The notes: generated from the letters alone by a model not told the origin. Counted from the first letter of the stretch, positions 15,714-23,731 are shown. The stretch is 33,151 nt of DNA from Clostridiales bacterium (GCA_003523225.1 DPGK01000004.1:141698-174848), one strand, 5' to 3'. Numbers and translations are program-made.

Positions 15714-17360
15714 TCATTCACAGCAGTAACCGCGCTTTTTGATTACAGCGGCAAGCTTTCCGGCATATGCCTCGCAGTCGTCGGCGCTTTCACACTCGAC
15801 CATTATGCGTATCACAGGCTCGGTGCCTGATTCACGCAGAAGGACACGGCCGCGTCCTCCGATAGCGTCGTTTATTTCGGAAAGGCGGCGCTTTACTTCC
15901 TCGTCAGCCATCACCGCGGACTTTGAGGTTACCTTTATGCTGCGGCACAGCTGTGGATAGAGCTTTACCGGTTTTGTCAGCTTTGAGAGAGTCGTCTTGT
16001 TGTCAAGCATCTCCTCGGTTATCATAATAGCGGTGAGAATGCCGTCTCCGGTGGTGGCATATTTCTGAAGGATTATATGCCCCGACTGCTCGCCGCCCAG
16101 ACGGTAGCCGTTCTGCTGCATACATTCGTACACAAAGCGGTCTCCTACGGCGGTCACGGCGCAGTGAATGCCTTCCGCCTCAAGGGAATTTATAAGTCCG
16201 CTGTTGGACATCACTGTGGCAACGACGGTGTTGCCGTCAAGATTTCCGCGTTCCTTGAGGCGCTTGGCAAGGATGTAGAGGATATGATCTCCGTTTACCT
16301 CGTTTCCTTTTTCGTCCACCGCTATGCAGCGGTCGGCGTCGCCGTCAAAGGCAAAGCCGAGGTCAAGATGATTTTCCCGCACGAACTCCCGTAGGGCTTC
16401 CGTATGGGTTGAACCAAAGCCCGAATTGATATTTGTGCCATCGGGGGAAGCGCCTATGACATACGTTTGTGCACCCAGCGCGTCAAATACCGCCTTGGCT
16501 ATCATCCACGAGGCGCCGTTGGCGCAGTCGAGTCCTACGCGAAGGTTGCGGTACGAATGGGATGCCACTGAAATAAGGTATCCGACATATCTGTTACGTC
16601 CGGCAACATAGTCAACGATGCAGCCAATCCGTTCACGGCGGGCAAGGGGAAGGTCGTCGCCGTCAATGCCAAGGCGCGCCATGTCTCCGTCGACGTATGC
16701 CTCGATAAGCGAGGCTGCCGCGTCGTCTATTTTCTCGCCGTACCTGTTGACCAGCTTAATGCCGTTGTCATAATATTGGTTGTGTGAGGCTGAAATCATT
16801 ACGCCGCAGTCGAATTCGTCCTGCTTTGTAACATATGAAACGCTGGGTGTGGTTGTGACATGGAGCATATATACGTCAGCCCCCGAAGCGGTAAGTCCTG
16901 CGACGATGGAGTATTCAAGCATATAGCTTGAACGGCGCGTGTCCTTGCCTATGACGATGCGCGGACGGTAGCCGGGCTTGCGGCAGCCCGAAAGCGGGGA
17001 AGCAAAGTACCATCCGAGAAAACGCCCGACTTTGTACGCCTGCTCCGAGGTCAGCGACACGTTTGCCTCGCCGCGGAAGCCGTCAGTGCCGAAATATTTG
17101 TTGCCGCGTGGCGCGTCGCCATCCTCGGAAGCACTGCTTCCGGATGTGTCGCGGTGTATCACAACGTCATTGTGAAGCAGTTCGTCCGCAGATACCGAAA
17201 ATAACTCGCAGATAAGCAGAACCTTGTCAATGTGCGGCAGTGACTGATCCATCTCCCATTTTGATACCGACTGCCGCGATACGCCGAGCTTTTCGGCAAG
17301 CTGTTCCTGGGATATCTTGTTTGCAATGCGCAGATGCGTTATCTTCTCGCCAATGGTCAT
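15714..17360 (-). CDS. glmM: Phosphoglucosamine mutase with an N-terminal XRE-type DNA-binding domain (fusion)
   Basis: Interconverts glucosamine-6-P and glucosamine-1-P. The ATG at 17360 is chosen because GGAGG lies just upstream and the HTH starts there, giving 548 residues instead of the usual ~450. Residues 1-65 are a complete Cro/CI-type helix-turn-helix (SQEQLAEKLGVSRQSVSKWE, 18-37), followed by a short Ser/Asp-rich linker (66-86). The mutase begins at NKYFGTDGFRG (88-97) and keeps the phosphoserine loop ISASHN (S192), metal site DGDADR (339-344), sugar loop GGEQSGH (422-428) and phosphate site RESGTEP (509-515). The residue after ASHN is Gln where Pro is usual. The open frame has no stop across the junction. 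It heads the glmM-acyltransferase-glmS operon, so I infer a regulator-enzyme that may control its own operon. Confidence 0.93.
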   Translation of the reverse strand: MTIGEKITHLRIANKISQEQLAEKLGVSRQSVSKWEMDQSLPHIDKVLLICELFSVSADELLHNDVVIHRDTSGSSASEDGDAPRGNKYFGTDGFRGEANVSLTSEQAYKVGRFLGWYFASPLSGCRKPGYRPRIVIGKDTRRSSYMLEYSIVAGLTASGADVYMLHVTTTPSVSYVTKQDEFDCGVMISASHNQYYDNGIKLVNRYGEKIDDAAASLIEAYVDGDMARLGIDGDDLPLARRERIGCIVDYVAGRNRYVGYLISVASHSYRNLRVGLDCANGASWMIAKAVFDALGAQTYVIGASPDGTNINSGFGSTHTEALREFVRENHLDLGFAFDGDADRCIAVDEKGNEVNGDHILYILAKRLKERGNLDGNTVVATVMSNSGLINSLEAEGIHCAVTAVGDRFVYECMQQNGYRLGGEQSGHIILQKYATTGDGILTAIMITEEMLDNKTTLSKLTKPVKLYPQLCRSIKVTSKSAVMADEEVKRRLSEINDAIGGRGRVLLRESGTEPVIRIMVECESADDCEAYAGKLAAVIKKRGYCCE

Positions 17361-17418
17361 GATTATCCTCCGTTTTAATTTAGTTTGACGCTGTATTGGC
17401 AGTTTATTCAGTTTGCTG

Positions 17419-17447
17419 ATTATATGATACCACATCGGGGTTGTCAA
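17419..17447 (-). promoter_or_regulatory. Consensus sigma-A promoter of the XRE-glmM operon
   Basis: On the minus strand TTGACA (17442-17447), 17 bases, TATAAT (17419-17424): perfect on all counts. Between it and the start, AAACT recurs three times on the minus strand (plus-strand AGTTT at 17382, 17401 and 17410), a possible operator in the 5' leader. The gene-free stretch 17361-17773 also holds ATTGTGCAA on the minus strand (plus 17487-17495), and a terminator for the opposite neighbour. Confidence 0.85.
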
Positions 17448-17667
17448 ATCAAGCAATTTTTAATGGAATGTTTGTCAACTGTCGGTTGCACAATTGTTTT
17501 TTTCAGCTGCCGCTTTTCATTGAAAGAGAAAGATCAGATTATTTATATCGCAAAAAACGCGATTTTATGATGAAAATATTAAAAAACCGCACGTAATAAA
17601 GCCCCGAATGGATCATTTTATGATCAAAAAAGAAAAAACGCGCAGTGTAAATCAAACGCGTCACGCA

Positions 17668-17715
17668 AAAAATAAATAAAGAAATGCGGCGTCACGCATT
17701 CAGCGCAACGTCGCA
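17668..17715 (-). terminator. Terminator downstream of the small membrane protein gene
   Basis: On the minus strand TGCGACGT (17708-17715) pairs with ACGCCGCA (17685-17692) through one G-U, followed by TTTCTTTATTTATTTTTT. Confidence 0.65.
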
Positions 17716-17773
17716 TGGAAATATTTGATCTTACCGATCCGCGTAAGATATTGCGTTTATCTGATACCGGCTA

Positions 17774-18214
17774 TCAGAAATTTTCAACTGTCGCTTCGTC
17801 GTCAACCGGGATATGTTCACTCACACTATGTCCGTGCGAGGCTGACCCATCGTTTTTTCCGTCAAGCTCTCCGTGCATTATGCTTTCAAGCTCATCCTCC
17901 TCGTCGGGGGATACGATGTCGTATTCGTCGCGGTCAAAAAGGTCTATGGCATATCCGCCGTTGCGTTTTTTGACCTCGGCGATCGCTGAGGCAAGCGCCG
18001 TGAACAGTGCAACAAGCGCCGAGATGCTGAACAGCAGCGTTATTGCCGCTGAGCGACGGCGTTCGCGTCTCAGAAGATCGCGGCGCTGTTCCTCTGCATA
18101 TACGCAGAGCTTGAAAATCGAAATCACCGCTGCCGTTGCGACAGAAAGTCTGAAAGCACGGCGAAGCTGTTTTTTTATTCTTCTCGAACCTGCTGCGTTT
18201 GACTGCTGTTTCAT
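17774..18214 (-). CDS. Small membrane protein of unknown function, downstream of prfB
   Basis: 146 residues, no family recognised. The N-terminus is strongly basic (SRRIKKQLRRAFR), followed by one hydrophobic segment (about 23-40), a very basic stretch (EEQRRDLLRRERRR), a second hydrophobic segment (about 55-82) and an acidic, His-containing C-terminal tail (about 95-146). This predicts two membrane helices with a basic loop between them. The ATG follows CGGAG. It lies 41 bases after prfB on the same strand and ends in a terminator, so the two probably form an operon; that does not by itself indicate a shared role. Confidence 0.65.
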   Translation of the reverse strand: MKQQSNAAGSRRIKKQLRRAFRLSVATAAVISIFKLCVYAEEQRRDLLRRERRRSAAITLLFSISALVALFTALASAIAEVKKRNGGYAIDLFDRDEYDIVSPDEEDELESIMHGELDGKNDGSASHGHSVSEHIPVDDEATVENF

Positions 18215-18255
18215 ATTCTTATCTCCGTTTCTTGTAATATATCAGAAAAAATCAC

Positions 18256-19377
18256 TCAGTTTTCGGATTCCTGTTTGGAAATATATTTGAGGTATGCGTT
18301 CATGAAGCCGTCAAGCGCTCCGTCCATGACGGCGTTGATGTTTCCGGTCTCATATCCCGTGCGGTTGTCCTTGACAAGTGTGTAGGGCATAAAGACATAC
18401 GAACGTATCTGCGAGCCCCATTCGATATTGGTTTTGTTGCCCTGGATCTCTGCGATGGTGTCAAGACGTTCGCGTATCTTTATCTCCATCAGCTTTGATT
18501 TGAGCATTTTCATTGCAGTTTCCTTGTTCTGAAGCTGCGAGCGCTCTGTCTGGCAGGTGACCACGATGCCCGTCGGCTTGTGTACAAGACGAACCGCGGA
18601 GCTTACCTTGTTGATGTTCTGTCCGCCCGCGCCACTTGAATGGAAGGGAATGAAGTCATAGTCCTCGTCGCGCACGACTACCTCGTCCAGCTTGTCGAAT
18701 TCCGGCATGACTTCAATTGAGGCAAAGGAGGTCTGACGTCTTCCGGCGGCGTCGAACGGGGAGACGCGCACAAGGCGGTGAACGCCGTTCTCGCTCTTGA
18801 GGTATCCGTAGGCGTTGGGACCTTCAACAAAGATCGTGGCGCTTTTTATGCCGGCTTCCTCTCCGTCAAGCCAGTCGGTCAGCTTGACCTTATATCCGTT
18901 CTGCTCCGCCCAGCGGGTTATCATGCGGTAGAGCATGAGCGCCCAGTCCTGAGCCTCAGTGCCTCCCGCGCCGGGGTGGAAGGAGACGATCGCGTTGTTG
19001 TGGTCATATTCTCCCGAAAGCAGGATAGAGGTGCGTTCGTGTTCCTCCTGCTTCATTATCGCCTCAAGCTCAGCCTGAACCTCGGGAACCGAGCCTTCGT
19101 CATTTTCTTCTATCGCCATTTCGGCAAGGGTTATGGCGTCCTCAAGTCTTGCGCACAGCGCCTCGTATTCGGCTACTGTGTCCTTTGATTGCTTGATAGT
19201 CTGTAAAATTTTCGATGAGCGTTCCTGGTTTCCCCAGAAGTCCGGTTCGAGCGTTACTTTTTCAAGCTCTTCGGCTTTCTGACGCAGCTCGTCAACACGC
19301 AGCGCCGAACCCAGTTCCTTCAGAACCGGACGCATTGAAACCAGCTTGTATTTTGCCTCTTCAAGTGCAACTATCAT
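18256..19377 (-). CDS. prfB: Peptide chain release factor 2
   Basis: Recognises UGA and UAA stop codons and triggers peptide release. The 373-residue protein has the coiled N-terminal domain, the RF2-type SPF anticodon tripeptide (RVSPFDAAGRRQTSF) and the GGQ catalytic motif in HSSGAGGQNINKVSSAVR. Unlike most bacterial prfB genes, the frame is continuous from the start codon. The place where the programmed +1 frameshift (CTTTGA) usually lies corresponds to the coding for LGSALRVDELR and has no stop codon, so the autoregulatory frameshift is absent here. The start follows CGGAG at a long spacing. Confidence 0.96.
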   Translation of the reverse strand: MIVALEEAKYKLVSMRPVLKELGSALRVDELRQKAEELEKVTLEPDFWGNQERSSKILQTIKQSKDTVAEYEALCARLEDAITLAEMAIEENDEGSVPEVQAELEAIMKQEEHERTSILLSGEYDHNNAIVSFHPGAGGTEAQDWALMLYRMITRWAEQNGYKVKLTDWLDGEEAGIKSATIFVEGPNAYGYLKSENGVHRLVRVSPFDAAGRRQTSFASIEVMPEFDKLDEVVVRDEDYDFIPFHSSGAGGQNINKVSSAVRLVHKPTGIVVTCQTERSQLQNKETAMKMLKSKLMEIKIRERLDTIAEIQGNKTNIEWGSQIRSYVFMPYTLVKDNRTGYETGNINAVMDGALDGFMNAYLKYISKQESEN

Positions 19378-19423
19378 GACAGATAATACTCCGATATTTG
19401 TTTTAACGATTTCATTTCAGTAT

Positions 19424-19453
19424 AGTATACCATAAAATGCGGTCACATTGCAA
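19424..19453 (-). promoter_or_regulatory. Probable promoter of prfB
   Basis: On the minus strand TTGCAA (19448-19453), 18 bases, TATACT (19424-19429), 47 bases before the ATG. The gene-free stretch 19378-19684 otherwise holds the copy of the ATTGTGCA element and the leader of the M23 gene. Confidence 0.55.
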
Positions 19454-19544
19454 TAGGAAAAGCGAAAAATTCTGATTTTTCAGTCCGGAAAATGCGTCAC
19501 GGGTATTTTTTATCATTTTGAGAATCTGATACTCTTAGTGAATT

Positions 19545-19574
19545 ATTGTGCAATGTGCTGAAAATATTTTTTGT
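19545..19574 (+). promoter_or_regulatory. Upstream element ATTGTGCA-N3-TGCTGAAAA-TATTTTTTGT, copy 2
   Basis: ATTGTGCA (19545-19552), three bases, TGCTGAAAA (19556-19564), TATTTTTTGT (19565-19574). It matches copy 1 at 7411-7442 except for two missing A residues. A TACAAT box (19613-19618) with TGGAAA 17 bases upstream is a plausible promoter between the element and the gene at 19685. Confidence 0.45.
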
Positions 19575-19684
19575 GATAAATAAATATGGAAAAACAGCTT
19601 TATTTATGTTACAATGTAATATGAGAAAAAAAGCGGTGCGCAGAGTGGCTTCGCTTAAAAAATAATGCAGAAAGGACGAACATC

Positions 19685-20008
19685 ATGAAAACAACAGAAA
19701 AACGCAGACACATTTTCGGACCTATCGCTTTTATCCTTGCATTTGCAATGCTGGCGGCATCTTCGATGCCAGTCGGCGCCTCTGATGACGAAGCGTTAAG
19801 CACATCCGGCATTGATGCACAAGAATGTGTACCGATAGCTGGGGAGACGTGGGTGTTAGGTCTTCTTGATGGAGATCTGTCACTCGATCAGTTGAAAAAC
19901 GCTTCGCTGTCAGATAACGATCTTCCGTATGTAATCAGTCGTTCGCTGGCTAATGAAAGACAGCATGTCAACAGGCTTATGAACAGGAACCGGACGATTA
20001 TACTGTGA
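19685..20008 (+). CDS. N-terminal fragment of a frameshifted secreted M23 peptidase
   Basis: 107 residues starting with a clear signal peptide (KRRHIFGPIAFILAFAMLAASS, cleavage near VGASDD), preceded by AGAAAGGA. The frame ends at 20008, overlapping the next frame. Reading in the other frame just upstream of the next start gives YEQEPDDYTV running smoothly into MFQNLDGGKTVYIF, while this frame ends in the unlikely NRNRTIIL. One T missing from a TTT run near 19976-19980 (CTTATG instead of CTTTATG) would join ...HVNRL to YEQEPDD.... So this is the amino end of the following protein, carrying its export signal. Either a real mutation or a sequence error. Confidence 0.75.
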   Translation: MKTTEKRRHIFGPIAFILAFAMLAASSMPVGASDDEALSTSGIDAQECVPIAGETWVLGLLDGDLSLDQLKNASLSDNDLPYVISRSLANERQHVNRLMNRNRTIIL

Positions 20009-22536
20009 TGTTCCAAAATCTTGATGGCGGAAAAACAGTGTACATATTCTCTGTTCCGGTTAAGAGTCAGTCAATCGAAGGGTCGGTGAGCGATATGCGG
20101 GCAGAGGACGTTATATCGCAGACCACTGTGGCAACGGCAGGAGTAGGATTTGACTGTACATCAGAAGCTGCTTCGGTGACATTTGGCGGCGATTTTCTTG
20201 CGGAACGGCTTGGGAATTCTGCTTCAGACCATCCTTTATTTGATTATAACATCGGGCATTGTGACGTAATGCGCATTGGAAGCGCAGAGCTTTACGGAGG
20301 TATCTCCTCAGACGGAGTCGATATTACACGCTCAGCCCGTGAATGGGGCAAGGCATCTGATGAGCAGAAAAACACTTTTTCAATCGTTTCAGCAGACCTT
20401 CAGAATATGTCGGGAAGTACTGCAATTATAGGCAATTCCGTGACAGCGGGCGATATCATATGTATTTCAATGACATATTCTACAATAGCCGGAGAATACG
20501 CATTGAAGCATGATACGGCTAATAAGTATCTTTCCAATGTGAATAGTAGCCTCATGAGCAATAGTCTCAGAATGCTTTCATCACTTTACGCTCCTCGGGG
20601 TAAATGGCTGCTTGAGTATCAGACATACGGAAACTATATGATAAGATCGCAGTCAAATCAGGATAATTATCTTATCGCAGTGTCGGATACTGAAGTTGAA
20701 GTGGGCGACCATGAGGACGGAACGTGCGTATGGTTCTATGATATGGATGATGGGAGGTTGTCGCCGTCAAACGATCACACAGTTGCCCTTGGGTCAGATA
20801 TGTCAATATGCGATCTGACTGTTTCAGGCTCGTGGTCTTTTACAAACCATGTTGATTTTGTTGAAACTACCGGCATATATATCCGGCTTCCTAACTCAAC
20901 TACCGACATCAAGGCAATATTCGGTAAGTCGGGTGAAACATTTGAATTTCAAGTAGTATATGTTCCGTCAAATTCCACATATAAAAATATATCATTGACG
21001 CTTCCGGATGAAATTGAAGATGTAAATACTGGTAGCGAAATAGCATTCAATGATGAATATGAGGGGAGCATAACTATATCGTATGCATATAAATCACTGA
21101 GTGCGCACATCATACCGACTATAGTCGGGTCTGATAGCTCAACAGTAAGGCTTCAGAATATGATATTTAATTTATGTCAGGTATCGGGATCGAATGTTAA
21201 GTATCTGACATCAAATACCTCCGCGGATGGTGTGACATATTCGCAGAGTCAGGCGCATAGCTCAACAAACACAACGCTTAATATAAAAAAACCTGATGAT
21301 TACAATACACAGTTTTACATTTGTGCCGTCTCCTCCGGCTCTGACCTTTTCACGGTAAAGTCGGTGAAAAGCGACAAGTATCTTTCTGCCGGAGTCTCAG
21401 GAACGCTCAGTCTCGCTTCTGCAGCGTCAGACAACACTACTTGGCGCATACTTGAACTTTCCGACGGTAGCTTTGCTCTATGGAATCCAACTACAACACG
21501 CTTTCTGAATGTGAATACATCTGGAACACCGGTTGCTGGAGCAGACATAAGCAATACGCATTGGACATTCAGAATAGGAGGAGTGTATCAGCTTGTCAAC
21601 GCCTCGACGGGTAAATATATGACAGTCCAAGATGGGTATGATACCGATCCTTCAAATTCGGATAATAATATCACAGTCAACATCGTTACAGAGAGCGTTA
21701 ATGCTGCGGGTTCATTGGAAGATCTTGATTCCAACCAACATTACAGAATCGTTTATAAGGATGATATTGGCGGATATCTTCTTTATCCCATTTGCAGTAT
21801 GAACGGAAGCCGACGTGTGATAGGAAAAGCTTCTTCCGGAGCGGGACAGGTGGTGCTGAAAAATTACAGTTCTACGTCAATGGATAAGGTTGATATAACA
21901 TACGCAGGAACGGGAGCGTCATATACTGTAAAGTGTGGGAGCTACGCCATGGCAGATTCAGAAAGTAGCGTAGTGTACAGCAGTTATTCGTCCTCAGCTA
22001 CAAACCAAAAATGGACATTTACGGCGGATTATTCTCGCATTCGTGATGAACTTCAATTCTCCGGTATAGACATAGTGTTTCCTGTTGGCGGTGATCCTAG
22101 TATAACAAGTGGGTATGGATTTCGTGAGTATACAGGATATCGCTTCCACGACGGTGTGGATATTGGGGTATATAATGTGGGCTTAAAAGCCCCATTTGAT
22201 GGTACAATTGTTTTTGTTGGAACAAATTCAAGTGATGAACGCGGATTGTACATTGTATTGAAATCAAATGAATACAGTAATCTTTATACCCATTTCTATC
22301 ATCTATCAAGTATAGACGTTATAGAAAACCAAGTAGTATCTAAAGGAGAAACAATTGGGCTAACGGGTTCTACTGGTTTGGGTTCAGGAGCACATTTGCA
22401 TTTGATTTTTTCTGCTTCGAGTGGAAATGGACCAAATAATTATATTCATACATTTGACCCACTGTGGTTTTATCCAAATATTCAATTTTCACGAAACGAT
22501 AGTACAGATAGTATAATTGGAGGTATTAGGCAATGA
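20005..22536 (+). CDS. Secreted M23 metallopeptidase with ricin-like repeats (main part of the frameshifted gene)
   Basis: 843 residues in the open frame from a GTG that is probably not the true start: the signal peptide lies in the preceding fragment, one frame away. The middle (about 170-330 and 430-660) contains several stretches resembling ricin-type beta-trefoil units, such as YLSAGVSGTLSLASAASDNTTWRI and YQLVNASTGKYMTVQDG, usually used for carbohydrate binding. The C-terminal 170 residues are an M23 (LytM-type) domain: TSGYGFREY, RFHDGVDIG with the zinc His and Asp, and GAHLHLIF with the HxH motif. All zinc ligands are present, so the domain should cut peptidoglycan cross-bridges if exported. 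The M23-coding DNA is noticeably AT-richer than the preceding part. Confidence 0.85.
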   Translation: MMFQNLDGGKTVYIFSVPVKSQSIEGSVSDMRAEDVISQTTVATAGVGFDCTSEAASVTFGGDFLAERLGNSASDHPLFDYNIGHCDVMRIGSAELYGGISSDGVDITRSAREWGKASDEQKNTFSIVSADLQNMSGSTAIIGNSVTAGDIICISMTYSTIAGEYALKHDTANKYLSNVNSSLMSNSLRMLSSLYAPRGKWLLEYQTYGNYMIRSQSNQDNYLIAVSDTEVEVGDHEDGTCVWFYDMDDGRLSPSNDHTVALGSDMSICDLTVSGSWSFTNHVDFVETTGIYIRLPNSTTDIKAIFGKSGETFEFQVVYVPSNSTYKNISLTLPDEIEDVNTGSEIAFNDEYEGSITISYAYKSLSAHIIPTIVGSDSSTVRLQNMIFNLCQVSGSNVKYLTSNTSADGVTYSQSQAHSSTNTTLNIKKPDDYNTQFYICAVSSGSDLFTVKSVKSDKYLSAGVSGTLSLASAASDNTTWRILELSDGSFALWNPTTTRFLNVNTSGTPVAGADISNTHWTFRIGGVYQLVNASTGKYMTVQDGYDTDPSNSDNNITVNIVTESVNAAGSLEDLDSNQHYRIVYKDDIGGYLLYPICSMNGSRRVIGKASSGAGQVVLKNYSSTSMDKVDITYAGTGASYTVKCGSYAMADSESSVVYSSYSSSATNQKWTFTADYSRIRDELQFSGIDIVFPVGGDPSITSGYGFREYTGYRFHDGVDIGVYNVGLKAPFDGTIVFVGTNSSDERGLYIVLKSNEYSNLYTHFYHLSSIDVIENQVVSKGETIGLTGSTGLGSGAHLHLIFSASSGNGPNNYIHTFDPLWFYPNIQFSRNDSTDSIIGGIRQ

Positions 22537-23600
22537 GAGGTCGGTTGTTCATAAAAAAAATAATAATCGCATGTCTTTCCCTGTTTTGCATATTGTCGTT
22601 ATTTTCTGTTGGTATCTGTGCCGAGGAACTTGATGACCCTGTTATAGATGAGCTGTTGTCAGACGCCGTGGATTGGTTACTGCTTACTCACATTTATGCA
22701 GATGCCTTAACTTCAAGCTCAGCTGATTATTATGGCACTTGTAATACACTGAGAGATTATATTGACGAAACTGTTAAGATCACTTTGCAATATGACCTTA
22801 CCTCACCATATATACATACCAATGTGACGGTTTATGATTTTGACTACTTCAAGGTTACGTATCACAATTGGAACGGCTTGGAGGATATGTACTCCGAGGC
22901 ACGGAAAATATTCTGCGGGGAATGGGTCGAGCGTTCGGTGCATAGTATAGCAGGACAGAAAAGTGGCTCTTATCCTGTTTTCTACCAAACATATGAGCAG
23001 TTTATAGAAAGAGACGGTAGCCTTTATGTTTGTTGCAGAAGCAGAGGGGAAGATTTTATGTACCTTCTTAGCAGACAAATTGGAACAAGATACGAATTGC
23101 TTGGTAAAGAGAGCGCAATTGGGTACGACGAGGAGGAATTTGAGGCTTTGAAGCCGTATGTTAATGCGCATCTGTACCCATATCACGGGTATGTTTACAA
23201 AGACGCAAAGGTCGCAGATAAATACCTATACAAAGTGGCAGAGGCAAACGACACACGGGCGCTTGTCGAGGTGATCATGTTTGACGAGCTGGCTGTCAGA
23301 AATCAGGCGTTCAAAGCGACACTTGAGCTTTCAAACACTGCCGACGGATGGCGTATCGCGGGAGGAACACTCATTGAGGCGCTTTACGATGGTAAGATCC
23401 TTACCAAAATCTCAGAGGACGAATACCTTGCCTTTCTTGCCGATATCGGCAGAGAGGAAATAAATCCGCCGCGTGTCTCTCCGGACACCGAAGACGCAAG
23501 CGGTGCGCGTGTGGCGTTTCTTGCCGCGACCACCGTACTTGCTGCGATAATTCCCGCCGGGGTCTTGACAGTTTGGCGCAGAAGAAAGAGAGAATTATGA
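22533..23600 (+). CDS. Exported protein with C-terminal membrane anchor, unknown function (possibly IseA-like)
   Basis: 355 residues. A signal peptide (KKIIIACLSLFCILSLFSVG, cleavage near CAEE) and a C-terminal hydrophobic segment followed by WRRRKREL show it is exported and tail-anchored. The central part (ARKIFCGEWVERS...TYEQFIERDGSLYV) faintly recalls the IseA family of endopeptidase inhibitors, but too weakly for an assignment. Its ATG overlaps the stop of the M23 gene (ATGA), so the two are translationally coupled and should be made together. Inference: it may modulate or present the neighbouring peptidase. The tail closely matches that of the CE2-like protein at 7576-10404. The 5' half is AT-rich, the 3' half GC-richer. 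Confidence 0.72.
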   Translation: MRGRLFIKKIIIACLSLFCILSLFSVGICAEELDDPVIDELLSDAVDWLLLTHIYADALTSSSADYYGTCNTLRDYIDETVKITLQYDLTSPYIHTNVTVYDFDYFKVTYHNWNGLEDMYSEARKIFCGEWVERSVHSIAGQKSGSYPVFYQTYEQFIERDGSLYVCCRSRGEDFMYLLSRQIGTRYELLGKESAIGYDEEEFEALKPYVNAHLYPYHGYVYKDAKVADKYLYKVAEANDTRALVEVIMFDELAVRNQAFKATLELSNTADGWRIAGGTLIEALYDGKILTKISEDEYLAFLADIGREEINPPRVSPDTEDASGARVAFLAATTVLAAIIPAGVLTVWRRRKREL

Positions 23601-23685
23601 GCTTTACTGCGTGCGGCGATAGATTCCTGCATTCGTGATGCTCCCGCGCGGTTTTATTTCATGAACCCCGTTGGATAAACGCAAG

Positions 23686-23731
23686 ACCGTTCAATGCTTT
23701 GTGACAAAGCGGCGAACGGTTTTGTTTTTTT
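23686..23731 (+). terminator. Rho-independent terminator after the M23 operon
   Basis: ACCGTTC (23686-23692) pairs with GAACGGT, and inside it GCTTTG-TGA-CAAAGC forms a second stem; a long T-run (TTTTGTTTTTTT) follows. It lies in the gene-free stretch 23601-23912, which also holds the promoter at 23840. Confidence 0.85.

Noticed and set aside
20001..20010. Programmed -1 frameshift instead of mutation in the M23 gene
   Set aside because: No slippery heptamer is present where the two frames overlap; a single lost T explains the break more simply.
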